From NCBI GenBank assembly GCA_021161495.1, contig JAGHAO010000230.1, positions 1-5,089 on the forward strand: a DNA stretch of 5,089 bases, written 5' to 3'. The position numbers were made by a program, and so were the translations under genes. This stretch comes from Caldisericaceae bacterium. GTDB taxonomy: Bacteria > Caldisericota > Caldisericia > Caldisericales > Caldisericaceae. This document shows, piece by piece, positions 1 to 5,089 of the stretch. How positions within the stretch are numbered: position 1 is the stretch's first letter; the number at the start of each line of letters is the position of its first letter. The notes beneath the pieces were generated by a model that saw only the letters and a list, made by a program, of their open reading frames with translations, did not search any database and had not been told where the DNA came from.

Positions 1-912
1 GAGTGCCATCGCAACAAATACGTCTTGGTGCATAACCGCTTGATATGTAAGCCTACCAATTCCGGGAATAGCAAAAACTGTTTCTGTAATCATTGCACCA
101 CCTACAATTCCCGGGAACGATAATCCTATTAGGGTAATGATCGGAATTACCGCATTTCTGAATGCATGTTTATATATAACCGTGTGCTCGGGTAATCCCT
201 TTGCTCTCGCAGTTCTCACGTAATCCTGGCTTTTTACTTCAAGCATTGAGGAACGCATATAACGAAGCCAACTGCCGACTTCGAAAACTATAAGAACAAG
301 CGTTGGCAATGCAAGATGTCGCGCTTCATCTGCCATTCTTATATACCAGGGTGCCTGGTTAAATTCAACCGGCATACCGTTTATCATAATAAATGCGGAA
401 TGTGACCCCGCAGCAGGAAACCAATGTAACTTTACCGCAAAAACATACATAAGCATAATACCAAACCAGAAGGTAGGCATAGACATACCGAAGAAAGCAA
501 AGAATGTAAGAATATAATCCGATATTGAATATTGATGAATCGCCGAATAAACACCTAACGGTATGGAGAGAAGTATCGCAATTATCATAGATGTTGTAGA
601 GAAAGCAACAGTAACGGGAATCCTACTCCAAATAAGCTGAAGGGCTGTCTTCCCGGGAGCCATTACGGAAAGCCCCCAACCGTGTTTAAACAAAATAAAA
701 TCTTTGAACCAGTACCAGAATCTTACAACAAGCGGTTGGTCCCAATGCCATATATGCATTAGGCGTTTTAAATCTTCAGGTCTTACGTGCGGATTTAAGA
801 GTAAAACAGCGAACGGATTACCCATTTTTGAAACAAGCCAAAAACTGACAAACGCAATTGCAAAAAGAACGGGAATTAATTCAAGACTTCGCCTTATCAA
901 ATAGTTTCTCAT
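1..912 (-). CDS. OppB/DppB-type ABC transporter permease, 3' end cut off by the window edge
   Basis: Inner-membrane permease of a peptide/nickel-type (binding protein family 5) ABC importer; it would form the channel with an OppC-like partner. 304 residues are visible without a stop. Family members usually have about 310-340 residues, so only the last helix or so is missing. Residues 1-8 carry the basic start MRNYLIRR, followed by TM1 (about 9-28). An external loop ends near GWGLS (78-82). TM helices follow at about 99-121 and 132-160, with the family block MSMPTFWFG (143-151). The cytoplasmic EAA loop that docks with the ATPase is at about 228-250 (DYVRTARAKGLPEHT, then RNAVIP). The late block ETVFAIPGIGRL is at 277-288. 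The ATG start is set by AGGAGG 8 nt upstream. It follows the binding-protein gene by 82 bp on the same strand, giving the usual binding protein-permease order. The transported substrate cannot be told from the sequence. Confidence 0.95.
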   Translation of the reverse strand, partial: MRNYLIRRSLELIPVLFAIAFVSFWLVSKMGNPFAVLLLNPHVRPEDLKRLMHIWHWDQPLVVRFWYWFKDFILFKHGWGLSVMAPGKTALQLIWSRIPVTVAFSTTSMIIAILLSIPLGVYSAIHQYSISDYILTFFAFFGMSMPTFWFGIMLMYVFAVKLHWFPAAGSHSAFIMINGMPVEFNQAPWYIRMADEARHLALPTLVLIVFEVGSWLRYMRSSMLEVKSQDYVRTARAKGLPEHTVIYKHAFRNAVIPIITLIGLSFPGIVGGAMITETVFAIPGIGRLTYQAVMHQDVFVAMAL

Positions 913-920
913 CTATTTAT

Positions 921-926
921 CCTCCT
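921..926 (-). promoter_or_regulatory. Ribosome binding site of the permease gene
   Basis: AGGAGG on the minus strand, 8 nt before the ATG at 912. It supports that start. It lies 9 nt downstream of the intergenic hairpin, whose 3' arm ends in CCCTCC and could in principle pair with it. Confidence 0.85.
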
Positions 927-935
927 AACACATTG

Positions 936-970
936 GGAGGGAAAGGCAGTAAAGCAAAACCTTTCCCTCC
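936..970 (-). terminator. Intergenic hairpin between binding-protein and permease genes (processing or partial terminator)
   Basis: On the minus strand GGAGGGAAAGG (970-960) and CCTTTCCCTCC (946-936) form a perfect 11-bp stem around a 13-nt loop. No U-tract follows the stem; the permease leader and its ribosome binding site come next. It is therefore unlikely to be a full intrinsic terminator. Hairpins here in binding-protein operons are known, for example in maltose-type operons, to protect the 3' end of the upstream message so that the binding protein is made in excess over the permease. I infer the same role here. Confidence 0.7.
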
Positions 971-994
971 TATTAGAGCTATTCTATTTCCTAA

Positions 995-3217
995 TTATTT
1001 TTCCCAATACCAGTACTGAGCGTTCCAGGTGCTCGGAGTTACAGCACTAATTGAAAGATCATATCCGACAAGACCTTTACGAATAACTGCAACAGCAACG
1101 TGGAAGTTCAGATAGAGTTCCGGAAGTTGATCGTATACAATTGCCTGAATCTTCTTAGAGGCATTAAGCCTTACATTAGGATCAACGGAATCGTTACAAA
1201 TCGTCGTCCATTTGTCAAGTTCGGCATTCTTAATTCTCGTAAAGTTCTGTCCAGCCCAACCGTTATCCTCGGTAGGAATCTGCGAAGAGTTGTAAAGTCC
1301 ATAACTACATATATCCGCAGGATCAGAACCCCAGGCAAACAACGCACCCTGGAATGTTCCGTGAATCCAGTCGTCAATCATCGGACCCCATGATTTGGGT
1401 ACCGGATTAACCGTGACTCCGAGATTCTTCTTCCAGTAATGCTGCATAAACGTAACTTCCTGTTCACGCACTGCATAACCTGCGGGAAGCTCGATATTCA
1501 GCACAACTTTCTTTCCGTTCGGCGCAATGAGGTTACCGTCTTTATCCCATGTATAACCTGCTGCCTTAAGTATAGCTCTTGCTTTCGCGGGATCATAAGG
1601 ATACTTTCCAATGTTTGCTTTGTTGAAAGCAGCGAAATTCGTAGGAATAGGACCGTAGCAAAGCGGCCTCTTACCCATAAAGATTCTGTTATCAAGTTCT
1701 TTTCTATCAAGTGCATACATTAACGCTTTACGAAGTGTTACATCTTTAAGGAATTCATCGGAAAGATTAAGTGTTACATGTTCCCAGAACACAGAAGGAA
1801 TGTAAAGAATGTCAAACGTCTTTGTGAGGCCATTCTTTTCCGCCGCTTCTGCCTGAGGAATATCAATTCCGATACCTGCCATCGTTCCGTCAAGTTTACC
1901 AGCCATAAGCTGCATAAGCATAGAGTTCGTATCAGGCGTGAAGTAGAAGACAATATTATCAAGAAGCCCCTGGCCTGCCCAATAATAGGGGTTTCTCTTC
2001 AGGATAATATAATTACCGTGAGACCAAGCCTGGACTTCATACGGACCACTGTAAACAGGATGTTCGTTGAAGTCGCAAGAATTGATAGCCGCGGGATCTT
2101 TATCAAAAATAGGCTTAAGAATGTGCGCAGGATACACACCTGCACCGGTAGGGCCATACTGCGCCCAAATGGACAGTTCTTTCCAATATACAACGAGCGT
2201 ATAGGGATCCGGTGTCTCAATCTTCGCAACCTTATCGGCAACGTCCCTTGAAACAACCTGGACCGCATTGTTTTCCACCATTTTCCATGCAAATACGTAA
2301 TCCTCTGCGGTTACAGGCTGCCCGTCGGACCACTTAACGCCTTTTTTAAGCTTCCATATTGTTTTCATTGTATGGGCTTTTTCGTTCACAACCCAGGTGC
2401 CGTTTGCAGTAGAAGGAATATAGTCAGCTTCAACGGGATAAAGTTTACCGGAAGGAAGAGTTGCAGAAGCACCTTCAGCAACAGCCCCAAGAATTTCACT
2501 CATGGTCATACTGGAGTCAAGCACAGAGAAGAGCGTTTTCGGCTCTTCGGACGTTGCCATCGCGAATTTTCCACCTTTTACAGGGGGTTTGAGGATCATA
2601 TAAATAGAATATGCACATTCCGCTCTTGTTGCAGGATCACGAGGTCTTATATTTCTTTCACTATCCCATTTAAGAAGCTGGTAAGAAGGCCTAAGTGCAA
2701 GAGTCATTGCACCCTTTGCCCAGGAGTCAACCTTGGCTTCATCATTGGAGAATGTTGCGAAAACAAGATTCGGGTCGTGTGCCTCTTTTTCTTTACCAAG
2801 AACCCTAATTTCAAGAACAGCAAGCTGTTCTCTCGTAATAGGATCCGCAGGCCCGAATTTTCCGTTACCGTAACCTTTAATGTAACCGGCCTTTACGGCA
2901 GCTTCCACATAACCATAAGACCAACGGCTCTTCGAAACGTCGGTGAAAGTGGGCGTGGAAGGCTTATAAAGTTTAAGCCCTTTCGCAACAACAATCATTT
3001 TTGCGAACTGTTCACGAGTAACTTTCGCCTCGGGTTTGAAAGTCCCATCCGGGAATCCTTTGACTACTCCCTTACTGACAAGGTAATCAATGTGTTTTTT
3101 CGCCCAATAATTCGCAGGTACATCAGGGAACCCTGCCGCACTTGCAGGCGCAGGTCTTACTGCAAAGAATACCAGCACCATTGAAAGTGCCAATACAACT
3201 GCTAATAATTTCTTCAT
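995..3217 (-). CDS. S-layer-anchored (SLH) family 5 ABC transporter substrate-binding protein
   Basis: Extracellular receptor that captures oligopeptides or a similar solute for the adjacent permease. It has 740 residues. Residues 1-28 are a signal peptide (MKK, hydrophobic core, cleavage near ASA-A at 25-28). There is no lipobox cysteine, so it is not a lipoprotein. Three SLH repeats follow, at about 29-80 (FPDVPANYWA, TRE at 67-69), 91-140 (FTDVSKSRWS, TRE at 128-130) and 153-210 (more divergent, TRAE at 197-200). These bind cell-wall secondary polymer. From about 216 comes an SBP_bac_5 domain: KWSDGQPVTAEDYVFAW (295-311), VYSGPYEVQAW (388-398), LRKALMYALDRKEL (495-508), YDPAKARAILKAAGY (541-555) and FAWGSDPAD (627-635). 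The binding domain of about 525 residues is full length. ATG is preceded by AAAGGAGG with 8 nt spacing. The fold and localisation are confident; the ligand is unknown. Confidence 0.96.
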   Translation of the reverse strand: MKKLLAVVLALSMVLVFFAVRPAPASAAGFPDVPANYWAKKHIDYLVSKGVVKGFPDGTFKPEAKVTREQFAKMIVVAKGLKLYKPSTPTFTDVSKSRWSYGYVEAAVKAGYIKGYGNGKFGPADPITREQLAVLEIRVLGKEKEAHDPNLVFATFSNDEAKVDSWAKGAMTLALRPSYQLLKWDSERNIRPRDPATRAECAYSIYMILKPPVKGGKFAMATSEEPKTLFSVLDSSMTMSEILGAVAEGASATLPSGKLYPVEADYIPSTANGTWVVNEKAHTMKTIWKLKKGVKWSDGQPVTAEDYVFAWKMVENNAVQVVSRDVADKVAKIETPDPYTLVVYWKELSIWAQYGPTGAGVYPAHILKPIFDKDPAAINSCDFNEHPVYSGPYEVQAWSHGNYIILKRNPYYWAGQGLLDNIVFYFTPDTNSMLMQLMAGKLDGTMAGIGIDIPQAEAAEKNGLTKTFDILYIPSVFWEHVTLNLSDEFLKDVTLRKALMYALDRKELDNRIFMGKRPLCYGPIPTNFAAFNKANIGKYPYDPAKARAILKAAGYTWDKDGNLIAPNGKKVVLNIELPAGYAVREQEVTFMQHYWKKNLGVTVNPVPKSWGPMIDDWIHGTFQGALFAWGSDPADICSYGLYNSSQIPTEDNGWAGQNFTRIKNAELDKWTTICNDSVDPNVRLNASKKIQAIVYDQLPELYLNFHVAVAVIRKGLVGYDLSISAVTPSTWNAQYWYWEK

Positions 3218-3282
3218 AAATCAGTCCTCCTTTCGACTTTTAGTTTTTTAGAAGAAATTTCACTTTTCGCAAAATTTTTCAG
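3214..3282 (-). other. Possible leader peptide reading frame (22 codons, CTG start)
   Basis: A frame opens at CTG (3282-3280), 7 nt after a GGAGG, and runs 22 lysine-rich codons. It stops at TGA (3216-3214), which overlaps the ATG of the binding-protein gene as ATGA. That arrangement would allow translational coupling. CTG is a rare start and the length is short enough to arise by chance, so this is a candidate only. The upstream Shine-Dalgarno sequence may instead act without being translated. Confidence 0.2.
3226..3230 (-). promoter_or_regulatory. Ribosome binding site of the binding-protein gene
   Basis: GGAGG within AAAGGAGG on the minus strand, 8 nt before the ATG at 3217. It is strong and ideally placed, and fixes this start, which also gives an intact signal peptide. 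Confidence 0.9.
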
Positions 3283-3286
3283 CTTA

Positions 3287-3296
3287 CCACCTCCCC
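3287..3296 (-). promoter_or_regulatory. Orphan near-perfect Shine-Dalgarno sequence in the binding-protein leader
   Basis: GGGGAGGTGG on the minus strand contains GGAGGTG, a long match to the 16S rRNA 3' end, stronger than most sites in this window. No ATG, GTG or TTG with a usable frame lies at the right distance: the GTG inside it gives only three codons. It lies about 65 nt upstream of the real ribosome binding site and close to the start of the transcript predicted from the candidate promoter. It may be a 5' stabilising Shine-Dalgarno element or serve the CTG leader frame. Confidence 0.45.
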
Positions 3297-3301
3297 GTAT
3301 A

Positions 3302-3330
3302 ATTTTATTGAAATATCGCAAGTTGGCCAA
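3302..3330 (-). promoter_or_regulatory. Candidate housekeeping promoter of the binding-protein/permease operon
   Basis: On the minus strand TTGGCC (3330-3325; 4 of 6 to TTGACA) and TAAAAT (3307-3302; 5 of 6 to TATAAT) are separated by exactly 17 bp. The -10 includes the stop codon of the anti-sigma gene. Transcription would start near 3295, giving a leader of about 80 nt. The match is reasonable for sigma-A but was found by eye in AT-rich sequence. Confidence 0.4.
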
Positions 3331-3799
3331 ACGGCCAATACAGTATAACATTGTTGCGCTCATTATACAAAAGCCTAACAACCTTTTTATCGGTAAACCT
3401 ATATGTATTTATCTTTACGATATCCGGCTTGCTATTTTGTTTCGACATCTTTTTCATATCCGGCATATGTACGGAATACTTTTTGTACGGCTTAACAATA
3501 AACGGGTTTAATGCAATTAAAAACAAAGAAAAAGAAAGGCCCAAAGACAGGATGTTAAACATCACTCTCTTGCTCCAAGCATTCGTTGCTTTTCCATATT
3601 GCTTGTTATATTCCTTATTTAATCTTTGGGCAAGTTTATCCTTAAAATCTTTATTTTCCGAAATACCTTTCTTCAGTAAAAGGGAAATCTCGGCAATTTC
3701 TATAAGATCCTCCTTTCTTCCGAGTTCCGAATAATCGGGCGCTTTGTCGCAAAGCAGTCCTTCGAGAAAATTATTCACCTTTTCTTCATTATTACTCAT
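3305..3799 (-). CDS. Single-pass membrane protein, probable anti-sigma factor
   Basis: 164 residues. Residues 1-79 are hydrophilic and charged with helical character (EDLIEIAEISLLLKKG at 30-45) and probably cytoplasmic. One strong transmembrane segment spans about 80-102. A basic external tail of about 60 residues follows, ending WPFGQLAIFQ. The start ATG overlaps the end of the sigma gene by 8 bp (ATGAGTAA), the usual coupling for an ECF sigma and its anti-sigma. I therefore infer that it holds the sigma factor at the membrane and responds to an envelope signal. It has only one cysteine (C17), so it lacks the His-Cys zinc motif of ZAS-type anti-sigmas, and I recognise no named domain. The function rests on topology and context. 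The tail of the gene also carries the candidate promoter and inverted repeat for the next operon. Confidence 0.75.
   Translation of the reverse strand: MSNNEEKVNNFLEGLLCDKAPDYSELGRKEDLIEIAEISLLLKKGISENKDFKDKLAQRLNKEYNKQYGKATNAWSKRVMFNILSLGLSFSLFLIALNPFIVKPYKKYSVHMPDMKKMSKQNSKPDIVKINTYRFTDKKVVRLLYNERNNVILYWPFGQLAIFQ
3323..3338. repeat. Perfect inverted repeat overlapping the candidate -35
   Basis: TTGGCC, AAAC spacer, GGCCAA: 6-bp perfect arms. It lies in the last codons of the anti-sigma gene (the stretch encoding WPFGQLA) and overlaps the candidate -35 of the binding-protein promoter. It could be an operator half-site pair, or only a coincidence of coding sequence. Confidence 0.35.
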
Positions 3800-4358
3800 T
3801 CCCCATCTTCTCCTTTATTAAATCTTTAAGCTTTTTTAAGGCACGGAATTGCAAAACTTTAACGTTGGCTTCCGAAATACCAAGATTACTTGCTACCTCC
3901 TTTATACTCATACCTTTGTAAAAACGGCATTTCAAAACCGTTTTATAGCGCTCATTCAATTCGTTCATACTTTCCTTAACAATCCTATCAATTTCGTTCC
4001 TCTCAATCGTGATATACGGATCGTCGATCGGAGGTTGTAATAAGAGATTCCACTTTTCTTCAAAGGGAAGAATTTCTACTCCCATATTCTTCCTAAAAAA
4101 ATCCCTTATTAAATTCCTTTCAATTGTGTACATCCAAATATCAAGCCCTCCGTTCATTCTTGTTTCAAAATTTTTTAAACCCTTAATCACCCTAAGGAAC
4201 GTTTCGGACGTGATATCTTCCGCCTGTTCCCTGTTTTTAACACGCTTATACGCATACCTATACACCTTGTCAAAGAAAAGGTTATAAAACTCATTAAACG
4301 CGTCTTTATCTCCGCTCTTTAATCGCTCAATTAACTTCTTTTCCTCCGATTTTTCCAC
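3792..4358 (-). CDS. ECF-type RNA polymerase sigma factor (sigma-70 family)
   Basis: 188 residues with only sigma regions 2 and 4, the size and layout of an extracytoplasmic function sigma factor. Region 2 covers about 21-90: FYNLFFDKVYRYAYKRV (24-40), then AEDITSETFLRV (46-57), which contacts the core enzyme, and MYTIERNLIRDFFRK (76-90), the -10 recognition part. Region 4 covers about 122-182, with a helix-turn-helix at MSIKEVASNLGISEANVKVL (150-169) for -35 recognition. The start is GTG (4358-4356), supported by AGGTGG 4 nt upstream; the next in-frame methionine (68) would delete region 2. Its stop lies inside the start of the membrane protein gene, so the two are translationally coupled. 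An ECF-like promoter lies directly upstream, which suggests autoregulation. The regulon is unknown; the adjacent wall-anchored binding protein is one candidate target. Confidence 0.93.
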   Translation of the reverse strand: MEKSEEKKLIERLKSGDKDAFNEFYNLFFDKVYRYAYKRVKNREQAEDITSETFLRVIKGLKNFETRMNGGLDIWMYTIERNLIRDFFRKNMGVEILPFEEKWNLLLQPPIDDPYITIERNEIDRIVKESMNELNERYKTVLKCRFYKGMSIKEVASNLGISEANVKVLQFRALKKLKDLIKEKMGNE

Positions 4359-4362
4359 TCTT

Positions 4363-4368
4363 CCACCT
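4363..4368 (-). promoter_or_regulatory. Ribosome binding site supporting the GTG start of the sigma gene
   Basis: AGGTGG on the minus strand, 4 nt before GTG (4358). The gene has no usable ATG nearby, so this site decides the start. It lies so close to the upstream promoter that the predicted transcript would begin at or just before it. Confidence 0.65.
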
Positions 4369-4371
4369 ATA

Positions 4372-4399
4372 TAAACGAATTTATCCGAAAAAGGTTACA
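4372..4399 (-). promoter_or_regulatory. ECF-type promoter, probably autoregulatory for the sigma/anti-sigma pair
   Basis: On the minus strand TGTAAC followed by C and a T-run (-35, 4399-4394) and CGTTTA (-10, 4377-4372) are 16 bp apart. This has the AAC-type -35 and CGT-type -10 of known ECF promoters such as those of Bacillus sigma-X and sigma-W. It fills the 42-bp gap between the adaptor stop (4401) and the sigma start. Recognition by the sigma encoded just downstream is inferred from the common autoregulation of ECF genes. Confidence 0.65.
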
Positions 4400-4400
4400 C

Positions 4401-5089
4401 TTATTCATTAAAAATTTCTCCGCTTCTCACAAAACGGGGCGTAGTAATAACTATAACGCTATTTGAATTAAAATTTCCCGCTACAAGATTATAGCCATTC
4501 TCGAGAGGATAAGACGTGACAGGCACAAATTTTATAATATTGCCGGATACGATATAAATGCCTTGCTTTCCATCACGTTTCACTATTACATCACTTCTCA
4601 ATTTTATTCCGTTCTTAGATCCCGTGAAGACAAGATACGAGTTTTTGGTAAGAAAATATTTCATATATTGGTTTAATCTATAGATCGAAAATTTCTTTCC
4701 CGAATAAACAACGCTTCCTTTTACGGTAATCCCGTTTCGATATATCAAAACATTGCTTTCTTTTACGGGAAGGCGAATATAAAAATTGTCATTATTCACT
4801 ACGGAGCAGATTACTTTTCCTTTTTCCGCATTTTTATTCGACAATTCAAAATCACATCCTTCTGAATTGCCGTTTTCAAAATCTTCCAAGCGAGAATAAT
4901 AACTTCCCATAGAACCCCAAAGCAAAAGCCCTTTGGAGGGAGACAAAATATCTACGGTATACTCGGAATTTTTGATTCTCCCTATGAGCTGCCCCTTTTT
5001 CACATAACTAAAATTCCCGGAAAGTTTTTCAACTTCCCCTGATGCTAAAGCAACAACGGGAACCGAAATGAAAAACACATCGCCATCCA
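4401..5089 (-). CDS. HlyD/MFP-like envelope adaptor protein, 5' end beyond the window edge
   Basis: The frame stays open to the right edge. A GTG at 5078 could serve as a start, but it would begin inside a beta strand and I see no ribosome binding site in the few bases before it, so the gene probably continues outside the window with an N-terminal membrane anchor. Numbering from that GTG, residues 5-55 resemble a barrel-sandwich (lipoyl-like) domain: VPVVALASGEVEKL, then VKKGQLIGRI (26-35) and SPSKGLLLW (46-54). Residues 86-125 look like a beta-barrel segment (KGKVICSVVNNDNFYIRLPV, 86-105). Residues 157-220 match the C-terminal part of membrane fusion proteins: GIKLRSDVIVKRDGKQGIYI (157-176), then a strand-rich end with VRSG (217-220). 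Such proteins bridge envelope layers in efflux systems, and Firmicutes have stand-alone versions of unclear role. No partner transporter is visible here. The family call is moderately sure, the function unknown. Confidence 0.65.
   Translation of the reverse strand, partial: DGDVFFISVPVVALASGEVEKLSGNFSYVKKGQLIGRIKNSEYTVDILSPSKGLLLWGSMGSYYSRLEDFENGNSEGCDFELSNKNAEKGKVICSVVNNDNFYIRLPVKESNVLIYRNGITVKGSVVYSGKKFSIYRLNQYMKYFLTKNSYLVFTGSKNGIKLRSDVIVKRDGKQGIYIVSGNIIKFVPVTSYPLENGYNLVAGNFNSNSVIVITTPRFVRSGEIFNE

Noticed and set aside
704..904. Plus-strand 66-codon frame opposite the permease start
   Set aside because: The minus-strand frame matches the OppB/DppB family residue by residue here; the plus-strand frame has no support.
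926..961. Ten-codon TTG frame inside the intergenic hairpin, after GGAGGG
   Set aside because: Its Shine-Dalgarno-like bases are the stem arm, the start is weak and the product too short. Chance is the simpler explanation.
1778..2251. Plus-strand open frame antisense to the binding domain
   Set aside because: Same reason: fully embedded in a real gene, with atypical composition and no domain.
2372..3184. Long open frame (about 270 codons) on the plus strand, antisense to the binding-protein gene
   Set aside because: It lies wholly inside the confident 740-residue gene. Its product is rich in Arg, Cys, Phe and His with no recognisable domain, and there is no ribosome binding site signal I could support. 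It is a by-product of codon use.
3218..3304. Intrinsic terminator between the anti-sigma and binding-protein genes
   Set aside because: Only AT-rich weak pairing (AAATTT-type) is present, with no GC-rich stem followed by a T-run on the transcribed strand.
5076..5078. GTG at 5078 as the true start of the adaptor gene
   Set aside because: The frame is open upstream to the edge, there is no visible ribosome binding site, and the start would remove the expected membrane anchor. The gene is treated as 5'-partial.
1..5089. CRISPR array, transposon ends, tRNA or phage genes
   Set aside because: No spaced direct repeats, terminal inverted repeats, cloverleaf-like sequence or recombinase/transposase motif was seen on either strand.

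Overview
The window looks like part of a low-to-moderate G+C, Gram-positive-type (Clostridia-like) bacterial chromosome. The signs are strong AGGAGG-type ribosome binding sites, GTG starts, an S-layer-homology (SLH) surface protein, an ECF sigma factor with a membrane partner, and an HlyD-like envelope adaptor of a kind common in Firmicutes. SLH proteins also occur in lineages with an outer membrane, so this placement is an inference. No rRNA, tRNA, CRISPR array, insertion sequence or phage gene was seen.

All five genes lie on the minus strand and read from the right edge to the left. In order of transcription they are: a 5'-truncated HlyD/MFP-like envelope adaptor (4401-5089); an ECF sigma factor with a GTG start (3792-4358); a single-pass membrane protein overlapping it by 8 bp, probably its anti-sigma factor (3305-3799); a 740-residue SLH-anchored family 5 peptide/solute-binding protein (995-3217); and an OppB/DppB-type ABC permease that runs off the left edge (1-912). 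The second permease and the ATPases of the transporter would be expected beyond position 1.

Regulatory signals fit this layout. An ECF-type promoter (TGTAAC, 16 bp, CGTTTA) lies between the adaptor and sigma genes and suggests autoregulation. A housekeeping-type promoter candidate overlaps the end of the anti-sigma gene and sits beside a perfect inverted repeat, just ahead of the binding-protein gene. The binding-protein leader carries a near-perfect Shine-Dalgarno sequence with no ordinary start codon after it. A perfect 11-bp hairpin separates the binding-protein and permease genes, as expected where the binding protein must be made in excess.

The most interesting reading is that a surface-anchored (not lipid-anchored) peptide-binding protein sits directly behind a sigma/anti-sigma signalling pair with no evident terminator between them. 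This suggests envelope-controlled expression of a wall-attached nutrient or signal receptor. That link is inferred from position only.
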